Part shown: positions 1-5,021 of the stretch, in pieces | How positions within the stretch are numbered: position 1 is the first letter of the stretch | Layout of the letters: each line of letters begins with the position of its first letter | Source: JBCDIQ01 sp039024295 | GTDB lineage: Bacteria; Bacteroidota; Bacteroidia; J057 | NCBI GenBank assembly: GCA_039024295.1 | Contig: JBCDIQ010000403.1 | Span: 1 to 5,021, forward strand | Direction of reading: 5' to 3' | DNA: 5,021 nt | The notes under the pieces: model-generated | What the model was told of the DNA's origin: nothing | Databases searched by the model: none | What the model saw: only the letters and a program-made list of their open reading frames with translations | Translations under genes and position numbers: made by a program

Positions 1-1
1 C

Positions 2-277
2 TTGATTGATACTGCGGGTACCATTTGTAAAGCTGCTGAAGTTTTGCTGGAAAATGGTGCTATTTCTGTTCGTGCAGTGTGCACCCATCCCATTCTCTCA
101 GGGCCTGCTTACGACCGAATTGCAGCCTCTTCCCTGTTGGAAGTTGCTGTTACCGATACCATCCCCACAAATGATGGGGCAGAAAAAATAAAGGTGCTCA
201 GCATTGCACCGCTTTTTGCGAAAGCATTTCGCAAGATTCATAACTTTGAATCTATTAGTTCACTGTTTATAGATTAG
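2..277 (+). CDS. prs: Ribose-phosphate pyrophosphokinase, C-terminal part (5' end outside window)
   Basis: PRPP synthase transfers pyrophosphate from ATP to ribose 5-phosphate in the cytoplasm, making PRPP for purine, pyrimidine, histidine, tryptophan and NAD synthesis. Only the last 91 codons are present; the family is usually about 310-315 residues. The window opens inside the PRPP-binding loop, read as LIDTAGT (family pattern DD-x-[IV]-DT-[AG]-GT). This is followed by the conserved CTHPILSGPAYDRI block, VTDTIP, KIKVLSIAPLFA, and the C-terminal ESISSLF seen in most bacterial Prs proteins. The first visible codon is ttg, an internal Leu and not a start. The frame ends with two tag codons back to back (275-280). 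The L25 gene follows after a 16-bp gap, so the two are probably cotranscribed. The identification is very secure from the motifs. Confidence 0.96.
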   Translation: MIDTAGTICKAAEVLLENGAISVRAVCTHPILSGPAYDRIAASSLLEVAVTDTIPTNDGAEKIKVLSIAPLFAKAFRKIHNFESISSLFID

Positions 278-293
278 TAGCAACGATTGACCA

Positions 294-890
294 ATGAAGA
301 CGATATCAATTAAAGCGTACGACCGGCCGGAGTTGGGGAAAGCTTCAACCCGTGAGCTGAGAAAGGAAGACAAAGTGCCGGCGGTATTGTATGATAATGG
401 GAAGGCTTCTCACATTACCATCAATTACCTGGATGCGCGTTCTATTTTGTATACGGCAGATACCTACATCGTGAACCTCGACCTGGAAGGAGGTGCCGCC
501 GATACCATCATTCGCGAAGCACAGTACCATCCGGTAACAGACAAAATAGAGCACATTGATTTCCTGAAAGTGGGAGACAAGGAAGTAGAATTAACCTTGC
601 CTATCACCTTGACAGGAACTCCAAAAGGGGTAATCAAAGGTGGTCGCTTGATGACTAAGCTTCGTAAAATTAAGGTAAAAGGTATTCCTGCCGAATTACC
701 TGAACTTATTCAAGTAGATGTAAGCCACCTTGAGTTGGGAACCTCTATCAAGGTTTCTGACCTCAGCATTGAAGGATTGAAGATTACTTCTGGAGGATCA
801 GCCGCCATTGCTTCAGTGGAAATCCCACGCGCCCTTCGTTCTGCAAAATCTGCAGAGGGGGAAGAAGGAGCAGCAGCAGACGAAGAGTAA
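294..890 (+). CDS. rplY: 50S ribosomal protein L25, long (TL5/Ctc) form
   Basis: L25 binds 5S rRNA in the central protuberance of the large ribosomal subunit. This 198-residue copy is the long two-domain Ctc/TL5 type, not the short E. coli type of about 95 residues. Residues about 4-90 form the 5S-binding domain, including GKASTRELRKEDKVPAVLY and the signature QYHPVTDKIEHIDFL (77-91). Residues about 98-182 form the C-terminal beta domain, with LTGTPKGVIKGGRL and the PAELPELIQVDVSHLELG stretch. The tail (about 186-198) is rich in Glu and Ala, as is common in this form. The ATG at 294 gives the usual N-terminus. No clear Shine-Dalgarno sequence precedes it, normal for Bacteroidota. It lies 16 bp after prs and ends 28 bp before the left arm of an intrinsic terminator. 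The symbol ctc is also used for this form. Confidence 0.95.
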   Translation: MKTISIKAYDRPELGKASTRELRKEDKVPAVLYDNGKASHITINYLDARSILYTADTYIVNLDLEGGAADTIIREAQYHPVTDKIEHIDFLKVGDKEVELTLPITLTGTPKGVIKGGRLMTKLRKIKVKGIPAELPELIQVDVSHLELGTSIKVSDLSIEGLKITSGGSAAIASVEIPRALRSAKSAEGEEGAAADEE

Positions 891-917
891 GTTTGACTCA
901 AACAAAGTTAACTATTC

Positions 918-945
918 AGACCAATCCCTTTGGATTGGTCTTTTT
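918..945 (+). terminator. Intrinsic terminator after the L25 gene
   Basis: A perfect 10-bp stem pairs 918-927 (agaccaatcc) with 932-941 (ggattggtct) around a 4-base loop. The T run at 941-945 starts at the last base of the stem. This is a textbook rho-independent terminator on the + strand. It lies between the L25 stop (890) and the pth start (956), so it should end most prs-L25 transcripts. Pth would then depend on readthrough or on a promoter of its own, and I see no convincing TTTG / TAnnTTTG promoter in this short gap. Confidence 0.88.
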
Positions 946-955
946 GTGTTGAAAA

Positions 956-1534
956 ATGAAGTACCTCATTATAGGTCTGGGGAATATCGGAGCAGAATAT
1001 GTGGATACCCGACACAACATCGGGTTCATGGTTGCTGACGCCCTTGCTGAAAAGCTGGATGCCACTTTTTCCTCAGACAGGTATGCCAATTCTGCTGAAG
1101 GTCGCTTCAAGGGGAAGCAGTTACACCTGATCAAACCCACCACTTACATGAACCTAAGCGGTAAGGCGGTTCGCTATCATTTGAAGCAGAATGGCCTTGA
1201 ACCCGCTCAACTTGTTGTGATTACCGATGACCTGGCCCTGCCGTTTGGGAAATGTAGGTTACGTCTTAGGGGATCAGATGGGGGTCACAATGGCTTAAAA
1301 CACATAAACGAAGTCCTTAACACCCGTGAGTACCCACGGATGCGGGTGGGAATTGGCGACAATTACCCGAAAGGGGCACAGGTGCGTTATGTCCTCAATC
1401 AGTTTTCTGAGAAAGAACAGCCCTTTCTGCCGGAAATCATTGACCATTGTGTACAGGGAGTCCTGAATTTTGTTACCATCGGCCCTGCCAGGACGATGAG
1501 CACCTTTAATGGATGGAGGATAGACCAGGATTGA
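956..1534 (+). CDS. pth: Peptidyl-tRNA hydrolase
   Basis: Pth cleaves the ester bond between peptide and tRNA in peptidyl-tRNAs that drop off the ribosome, freeing tRNA for reuse in the cytoplasm. The 192-residue length fits the bacterial family. The start MKYLIIGLGNIGAEYVDTRHNIGF holds Asn10 and the catalytic His20. KPTTYMNLSGK carries Asn66 (Asn68 in E. coli). VVITDDLALPFGK carries Asp91, the expected equivalent of E. coli Asp93. GSDGGHNGLK carries Asn112 (E. coli Asn114). All residues known to matter for catalysis or substrate binding are therefore in place. The ATG at 956 gives the canonical N-terminus and lies 11 bp after the T run of the preceding terminator. The order prs - L25 - pth links translation and nucleotide supply. 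Downstream is a convergent intergenic gap. Confidence 0.96.
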   Translation: MKYLIIGLGNIGAEYVDTRHNIGFMVADALAEKLDATFSSDRYANSAEGRFKGKQLHLIKPTTYMNLSGKAVRYHLKQNGLEPAQLVVITDDLALPFGKCRLRLRGSDGGHNGLKHINEVLNTREYPRMRVGIGDNYPKGAQVRYVLNQFSEKEQPFLPEIIDHCVQGVLNFVTIGPARTMSTFNGWRIDQD

Positions 1535-1593
1535 CGCATAGGTGTATGCGCCAATCACCAAGCTAGTGCTTACAGAACAAAGAATTTTGCTAA

Positions 1594-1697
1594 TTAGAGC
1601 GAAGGAGTTTTCGTGTAGGTCAAGGAAGAAAAGTTGAGCCTGGCGTGCTAGGCGATGCTTTTTTGACGTAGAAATACGCGAAAAGGTCGAGCTATAA
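1594..1697. repeat. Imperfect inverted repeat of about 104 bp in the pth / secreted-protein gap
   Basis: The left arm (about 1594-1628) and right arm (about 1658-1697) are imperfect reverse complements. Matching blocks, outside to inside, are TTA 1594-1596 with TAA 1695-1697, AGC 1598-1600 with GCT 1691-1693, TTTTCG 1608-1613 with CGAAAA 1679-1684, GTA 1615-1617 with TAC 1675-1677, and GTCAA 1619-1623 with TTGAC 1663-1667. Small bulges and mismatches separate them. The centre holds a compact GC-rich hairpin. This structure takes up most of the 189-bp gap between two convergent genes. It could be a long bidirectional terminator, a dispersed palindromic repeat of the REP/MITE kind, or an RNA element. 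There is no open reading frame of note inside it. Confidence 0.5.
1638..1664. terminator. Possible bidirectional terminator at the centre of the inverted repeat
   Basis: GCCT (1638-1641) pairs with AGGC (1650-1653), extended inward by a G-T wobble and a G-C pair around a four-base loop. On the + strand a run of six T (1659-1664) follows after five bases, which could stop pth transcripts. On the minus strand a run of four T lies a few bases beyond the same stem (complement of 1629-1632), which could serve the secreted-protein gene. The stem is short and not adjacent to the T runs, so this is a moderate call based on its place between convergent genes. Confidence 0.4.
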
Positions 1698-1723
1698 CGG
1701 CCAAAGATTTAGTTCTGGAGGCA

Positions 1724-3064
1724 CTAGTTGAGGATCACTTTTTGGCTCCAGTTTTCTTGCCCATTGCTTACCTGGATCAAGTAAATGCCTTTGGATAAAT
1801 GCCCAGCGGGAATTTCCGTTTGGTTCATCTGGAGGTTTTCCTGGTGAACGGTTTTTCCTTGAAGGTCAATCAAAGTCATGCGCCAATCGGTTCCAGGTTG
1901 TTGGCCGCTTAAGGTGATCATCATACGATTGCCATCCAGAGACCAAGAAAAGGGAGCTGAATTTTCACCAAGGTTATCATCTATCCCGGTAGGAAAGCCA
2001 AACTTCCATAAATAGGAAGGCTGATTGGACGGTCTTCTGGCAGTAACTGCATGTAATTCGCCTTGGTAAGTCTCAAGGTCTGTAACTGGCTTTGAAATAC
2101 CCTGGCCGACCGAACTCCATGTGGTGCCATCATACTTGGCAATATTGGTAGCGCTAACTCCACCTATGAATGTGAAATCACCTCCTACGTATAGCTCATT
2201 ATTGTGTACGTGAAGGGAAAGTCCATTAGCTGAACTGCCTGCAAGTCCTGTTCCTAAAGCCTGCCAGTTATTTCCATCCCATTTGGCAATCCCTCTGCTG
2301 AAGGCATTACCGGCCCGGCCAAAACTGCCTGCTATGTACAATTCACCTTTGTATACTGCCATGTCGAAGACAGTTCCATTAACCCCCAGGCCCAAAGTTT
2401 GCCAACTGGTCCCATTCCAGCTTGCTGCCCCATTTACATTAGGTAATGAGCCTGCAACCACAATGTTGCCGTTAAAAACCACCATTGAATAAGCATACCC
2501 ATTTGTACCCAGGCCTTGCATGCCAAAATATTGTTGGCCGTCAAATCGTGTAATTTTATCAAAGGGGCGTTGAAAGATGGGGCCAGCCTGATCAATGAAA
2601 AATCCACTGATGTATAACTCATTACCCACAGGCAGCATGCAACCAACTGAGCCGTTCTGAGAGTAGGTATTGCCTACAACGGTAGTGCCATCCCAACGAG
2701 CACACATAGCAGTACCATCCAGTTGCAGGTCAGCAAAACCGCCACCAACAAGCCATTCTCCTCTATATTCCACAAAATGCTCCACGTTAAATTGGCCTAG
2801 GGTGGAGTCCCAATTATGAAAGGTGACATACTTACTCTGCATGCCATCCCAGACCACAACTCCTCGTGAAACAGAGTCTCCCACTCGGTTAAAGTCCCCT
2901 CCTACAAATAATTGATTCTGAAATACGCCCAGTGCTCGGACTTCCCCGCCAGAACCAGAACCTTTGTAGTGTAGGGAGTCTCCAAGAGATATCCAACTTT
3001 GGCCAAAAACAAGTGAACCACAGATACCCAAAAAAATGACAATAACAGATAAAACAGATTTCAT
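1724..3064 (-). CDS. Secreted propeller-like repeat protein with T9SS type A sorting domain
   Basis: This 446-residue protein is probably exported and anchored at or released from the cell surface. Its function is unknown. Residues 1-21 form a signal peptide (Lys3, hydrophobic core, likely cleavage before Gln22 in FGQ). From about 43 to 320 there are roughly six repeats of 40-50 residues. Each pairs an L-Y/F-V-G/A-G-x-F strand (52, 104, 150, 201, 242 and 291) with a following W/F/Y-D/N-G strand (for example KWDGNNW 261-267, KYDGTTW 310-316). This resembles beta-propeller or delta-60-like blades. Residues about 370-446 form a beta-rich C-terminal domain ending in a KGIYLIQVSNG-type strand and QKVILN, typical of T9SS type A sorting signals. 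The ATG at 3064 is the only start that gives this signal peptide. There is no operon partner: pth is convergent and 656 bp upstream is gene-poor. I see no catalytic motif, so a binding or structural role is more likely than an enzyme. Confidence 0.85.
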   Translation of the reverse strand: MKSVLSVIVIFLGICGSLVFGQSWISLGDSLHYKGSGSGGEVRALGVFQNQLFVGGDFNRVGDSVSRGVVVWDGMQSKYVTFHNWDSTLGQFNVEHFVEYRGEWLVGGGFADLQLDGTAMCARWDGTTVVGNTYSQNGSVGCMLPVGNELYISGFFIDQAGPIFQRPFDKITRFDGQQYFGMQGLGTNGYAYSMVVFNGNIVVAGSLPNVNGAASWNGTSWQTLGLGVNGTVFDMAVYKGELYIAGSFGRAGNAFSRGIAKWDGNNWQALGTGLAGSSANGLSLHVHNNELYVGGDFTFIGGVSATNIAKYDGTTWSSVGQGISKPVTDLETYQGELHAVTARRPSNQPSYLWKFGFPTGIDDNLGENSAPFSWSLDGNRMMITLSGQQPGTDWRMTLIDLQGKTVHQENLQMNQTEIPAGHLSKGIYLIQVSNGQENWSQKVILN

Positions 3065-3284
3065 AACAGCTAAGTGATAGTAAGGTAAATGCGTACAGAG
3101 ATACGAGTGAGGTATTTATTCCTGTACCTAAGGTCACAGACTTTTACCTGCTTCTCAACAACACATTTTCCCCTTTCTGAAAATACCAGATTATCTTAGC
3201 TTGTTCAGCCCTGGACCCTCAAGGGTCTCTCCTGTTTGGTAGTGCCAAATTTAGGCTCTATATCCATCGGATTCACAAGACGAG

Positions 3285-3298
3285 CTTTTTCGAAAAAG
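3285..3298. promoter_or_regulatory. Perfect 14-bp palindrome, possible protein-binding site
   Basis: The sequence CTTTTTCGAAAAAG equals its own reverse complement. It sits in the gene-poor interval about 220 bp upstream of the minus-strand secreted-protein start. It could be a dimer-binding site, but no promoter element was found next to it, and A/T-rich palindromes of this size can occur by chance. Confidence 0.25.
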
Positions 3299-3589
3299 TA
3301 AAGAGTTCGATCAATTCCAGGGGACATCTATGCCATTTTACTAAGGGAATGGATATCTTCCCTCGCTTGCATATTGGAAATGCAACAATAAATGAGTCGA
3401 ATAAAGCATCCCCAAACTGGATAAATATCCAATTGCTATGAGCTGTTACAGGTATCTACCAATACTGAAAACTTGGAAAGAATTTTCTTTTGGTAACTCG
3501 AAAATAAAAATTTCCTCGTTTTATGCAGAGATCTTGTGCGGATCGAAGAGTCCGATAATCGGATGGCAAGGAAGAAACACCGAGTTTGG

Positions 3590-3618
3590 TCCCGGTCCTA
3601 AGACCGGGAAGGCTTTTT
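3590..3618 (+). terminator. Terminator-like hairpin in the gene-poor interval
   Basis: A perfect 8-bp stem pairs TCCCGGTC (3590-3597) with GACCGGGA (3602-3609) around the loop CTAA. Five T follow at 3614-3618 after the four bases aggc. The stem is GC-rich and the orientation is +. No + strand gene is recognised upstream, so it may end an unannotated short transcript. A second hairpin lies 26 bp before it (TCCGA 3551-3555 with TCGGA 3559-3563). The gap between stem and T run makes it less ideal than the terminator after L25. Confidence 0.5.
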
Positions 3619-3640
3619 CTGACGCAGTATCCGTGCGAGT

Positions 3641-3682
3641 CGCAGATCCCGGTTACGGGGACGCAGATCCCGGTTACGGGGA
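3641..3682. repeat. Perfect tandem duplication of a 21-bp unit
   Basis: The 21-bp unit at 3641-3661 (begins cgcagatccc, ends cgggga) is repeated without change at 3662-3682. Each copy contains a short stem (CCCG and CGGG around gtta). The segment just before it (about 3623-3640, cgcag then atccg) looks like a shorter degenerate third copy. In the + frame that covers it, the unit is seven codons and would encode repeated ADPGYGD. Two copies without spacers are not a CRISPR array. Confidence 0.85.
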
Positions 3683-3720
3683 GATCAAGTCAAAAGTGGA
3701 TTTTATTCTTTGAGTGTTAC

Positions 3721-4440
3721 TTAGTTCAGGTCGCTAATCACTTTGTAGGCTTCCCATACTTCTCTGATCTCCTCTACATTTCTTTCAAAGGGATGGTAGG
3801 TGGGGTTATCTGAAACAAAGGTGAGCTTTTGGTAAGTAGTGCTCATAGGTTCTGAAGGATACATTCGTTTGAAGACGATGCCATCTTCAAACACAAAAAT
3901 ATAAGGCTTTCCCGGTTTCAGTTGGGAAGGGTTTGGATCGGTAAATTTTCCAATAACCACAGATCCGGGCTCGACAGGTAGCATGGAAAATCCTTCAATT
4001 TCAAATGCACGATATGTACCTGGAGGAAGCCAGGGCAGCCGGAATTTGGGTAATTGCTGGATGTACTCCGGATCATCGTAGCCTTTTGTGTACCCCGCCG
4101 CCGCTTTTACGGGAACCAATTCTGTGTTTTCATTTCCATCGGCATCTACGGTAATGGCCAGGACCGCTTGTTTACTTTTAGACTGGAACAGCAGTCGGTA
4201 TAATTCAGCGTCAGATAGTTCCTCAAGGTTTTTTCTTACCAGTATCTCATAGGTGATTCCAAAGTACTCCAGGATTTCTTCTAGCAACTCAGGTTTAGGG
4301 GCAGCCCTTCCACATTCATAACTGCTAATGGACTTTTGGGTGCTCTTAAGGGCTTTAGCAAGGTCACCTTGGGTGAGGTTCCGTTGCTTTCTGAGTACCT
4401 CTAGATTTTTACCAATTTTTAATTTGATGTCTGTCTTCAT
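3721..4440 (-). CDS. XRE-family repressor with LexA/S24 peptidase-like domain
   Basis: This 239-residue protein is a probable DNA-binding repressor of the LexA/CI-like class. Residues about 8-62 form an XRE helix-turn-helix (NLTQGDLAKALKSTQKSISSYECGRAAPKPELLEEILEYF). A linker leads to an S24-type domain at about 106-235. EGFSMLP carries the predicted nucleophile Ser152, and DGIVFKRMY carries the predicted general base Lys191. An Ala-Gly pair at 115-116 (VKAAAGY) sits where LexA-family repressors cleave themselves, so induced self-cleavage is possible but unproven. The usual GDSM motif reads GFSM here. A longer frame opens at 4494, but I chose the ATG at 4440: it begins just before the HTH, and the inferred promoter (4464-4495) lies upstream of it and would fall inside the longer version. 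The targets are unknown. The neighbours (an unrecognised interval and a divergent surface-repeat gene) do not show a prophage or a translesion-polymerase cassette. Confidence 0.88.
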   Translation of the reverse strand: MKTDIKLKIGKNLEVLRKQRNLTQGDLAKALKSTQKSISSYECGRAAPKPELLEEILEYFGITYEILVRKNLEELSDAELYRLLFQSKSKQAVLAITVDADGNENTELVPVKAAAGYTKGYDDPEYIQQLPKFRLPWLPPGTYRAFEIEGFSMLPVEPGSVVIGKFTDPNPSQLKPGKPYIFVFEDGIVFKRMYPSEPMSTTYQKLTFVSDNPTYHPFERNVEEIREVWEAYKVISDLN

Positions 4441-4463
4441 GGAAGGGATAGCTTTTATTTTAG

Positions 4464-4495
4464 CAATACTAAGCCATTTGAATATAATTTGCAAA
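4464..4495 (-). promoter_or_regulatory. Bacteroidota-type promoter of the repressor gene
   Basis: Read on the minus strand, TTTG (complement of 4492-4495) is followed after exactly 20 bp by TAGTATTG (complement of 4464-4471). This matches the Bacteroidota sigma pattern TTTG / TAnnTTTG with one mismatch in the -7 box and ideal spacing. Transcription would start a few bases downstream, leaving a short leader before the ATG at 4440. Confidence 0.6.
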
Positions 4496-4498
4496 TTA
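4485..4498. promoter_or_regulatory. Perfect 14-bp palindrome overlapping the repressor promoter, candidate operator
   Basis: TAATTTGCAAATTA is its own reverse complement and covers the TTTG -33 box of the repressor promoter. XRE/LexA-like repressors commonly bind such dyads as dimers and repress themselves. It also lies in the divergent gap, about 130 bp before the exported repeat protein, so it could affect both genes. Binding is inferred from position and symmetry only. Confidence 0.45.
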
Positions 4499-4627
4499 AA
4501 TTAGCTTTTTGGCTATGGTAATTATTTAGTGGGACTTTATTCCGGTTTATCCATTGTTTTTAGGCGTTCATTTCCTCCCATTACGATTATCCAGATTCTT
4601 ACAGTCTATTACCCAAAAATTATTCTC

Positions 4628-5021
4628 ATGATGAAGCATTTAATCGTACTCACATTGGCAGGGGTCTTAGGGCTAAACCTGGTGGCATTTGGTCAGCTAA
4701 GTGACGAGACCCAGCCCATTCAGGTGACCCTTATCAGTCCGCTAGGAACCAATGGAATAGAAAGTTCACACATTGTCAATCAGCTTTCTTTGAACATCTT
4801 GGCGGGAGTGTCTGCTGGGGTTGAGGGCGTTGAAATCGGGGGGCTTGTGAATGCCAATCGGCACTTTATGAAAGGCATTCAAATTGGGGGATTGGTAAAT
4901 GCCGTTGGAGGGGAGGTAGAAGGGGTCCAGATAGCTGGCTTTTCTAACATAACCCAAGGACCGCTGGAGGCTGTTCAGCTTGCCGGTTTTTTAAATGTGA
5001 ACGGATTCTCCCTGGAAGGGC
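4628..5021 (+). CDS. Exported surface-repeat protein with 16-residue repeats (3' end outside window)
   Basis: The first 131 codons are visible and the frame stays open to the window edge. Residues 1-22 form a signal peptide (MMKHLIVL, hydrophobic core, AFG before Gln23), so the protein is exported to the periplasm or surface. A linker with ISPLGTNG (37-43) leads to strictly 16-residue repeats at 67, 83, 99 and 115: GVEIGGLVN, GIQIGGLVN, GVQIAGFSN and AVQLAGFLN. The segment at 51-66 looks like a capping unit. This pattern matches the caseinolytic-unrelated surface-repeat proteins of the LA_2272 type known from Leptospira and common in Bacteroidota; their function is unknown. A beta-solenoid or outer-membrane-associated fold is an inference from the periodicity. 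The start may be either of two adjacent ATGs (4628 or 4631). The gene is divergent from the repressor with a 187-bp gap. No convincing promoter box was found for it. Confidence 0.82.
   Translation, partial: MMKHLIVLTLAGVLGLNLVAFGQLSDETQPIQVTLISPLGTNGIESSHIVNQLSLNILAGVSAGVEGVEIGGLVNANRHFMKGIQIGGLVNAVGGEVEGVQIAGFSNITQGPLEAVQLAGFLNVNGFSLEG

Larger units (their letters stand above)
3065..3720. other. Gene-poor interval with no recognised gene
   Basis: This stretch separates the secreted-protein gene from the repressor gene. From 3065 to about 3437 stops are frequent in all frames; I see only a small hairpin (GACCC 3214-3218 with GGGTC 3223-3227) and a 14-bp palindrome at 3285-3298. A 91-codon + strand frame runs from 3438 to 3713. 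It matches nothing I know, has no signal peptide or domain, and a terminator-like hairpin lies inside it, so I do not call it a gene. Its second half (about 3538-3682) is richer in G+C than its surroundings and carries the hairpins and tandem repeat listed separately. It may be a decayed gene, a dispersed repeat or a small RNA locus. Confidence 0.6.

Noticed and set aside
808..1038. Plus-strand frame bridging the L25 end and the pth start
   Set aside because: It overlaps two well-supported genes in another frame and runs through the terminator; its sequence has no recognisable motif.
1535..1550. Hairpin directly after the pth stop (cgcata / tatgcg)
   Set aside because: Only six base pairs and no following T run, so it is not supported as a terminator.
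2889..3137. Minus-strand frame overlapping the secreted-protein start
   Set aside because: It is an out-of-frame shadow; the 446-codon frame with signal peptide and sorting domain explains the region.
3641..3682. CRISPR-like repeats
   Set aside because: Only two directly abutting 21-bp copies without spacers, and no cas gene nearby.
3586..3813. Plus-strand frame running from the tandem repeat into the repressor gene
   Set aside because: It overlaps the antisense 3' end of the well-supported repressor, and its only striking feature is the 21-bp repeat read in another frame.
4441..4494. Upstream extension of the repressor reading frame by 18 codons
   Set aside because: It would place the inferred promoter and palindrome inside the coding region, and the extra residues precede a normal XRE N-terminus starting at the ATG at 4440.
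4520..4620. Promoter boxes for the exported repeat protein
   Set aside because: Partial matches to TAnnTTTG near 4549 and 4582 lack a TTTG element at the right distance.
4766..4957. Minus-strand frame of 63 codons
   Set aside because: It is the antisense shadow of the 48-bp repeats in the exported repeat protein and has no homology-like features.

Overview
The window looks like chromosomal DNA from a member of the Bacteroidota, probably a free-living relative of the Cytophagales or Saprospiria. That placement is inferred from several signs: a C-terminal domain typical of type IX secretion (T9SS) cargo, signal peptides ending in FGQ, starts without a clear Shine-Dalgarno sequence, a promoter matching the Bacteroidota TTTG / TAnnTTTG pattern, and the gene order prs - L25 - pth. 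No tRNA, rRNA, CRISPR array or insertion sequence was recognised.

Left part (1-1534, + strand): a housekeeping block. It holds the 3' end of ribose-phosphate pyrophosphokinase (prs), the complete long-form ribosomal protein L25 (rplY/ctc), a strong intrinsic terminator, and complete peptidyl-tRNA hydrolase (pth). These supply PRPP for nucleotide synthesis, build the 50S subunit and recycle peptidyl-tRNA.

Middle part (1535-3720): a convergent intergenic gap carries an imperfect inverted repeat of about 104 bp with a hairpin at its centre. Beyond it, on the minus strand, lies a 446-residue secreted protein with about six blade-like repeats and a C-terminal T9SS-type sorting domain. A gene-poor interval of about 650 bp follows. 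It contains a perfect 14-bp palindrome, a terminator-like hairpin and a perfect 21-bp tandem duplication, and has no recognisable gene.

Right part (3721-5021): a minus-strand regulator joins an XRE-type helix-turn-helix to a LexA/S24 peptidase-like domain. Its inferred promoter overlaps a perfect 14-bp palindrome, a candidate autoregulatory operator. Divergent from it is the 5' part of an exported protein built of 16-residue GVQIGGLVN-type repeats, which runs off the window. Nothing here assembles into a clear new multi-gene system. The best leads are the repressor/operator pair, the 104-bp inverted repeat and the odd GC-rich tract at about 3538-3682.
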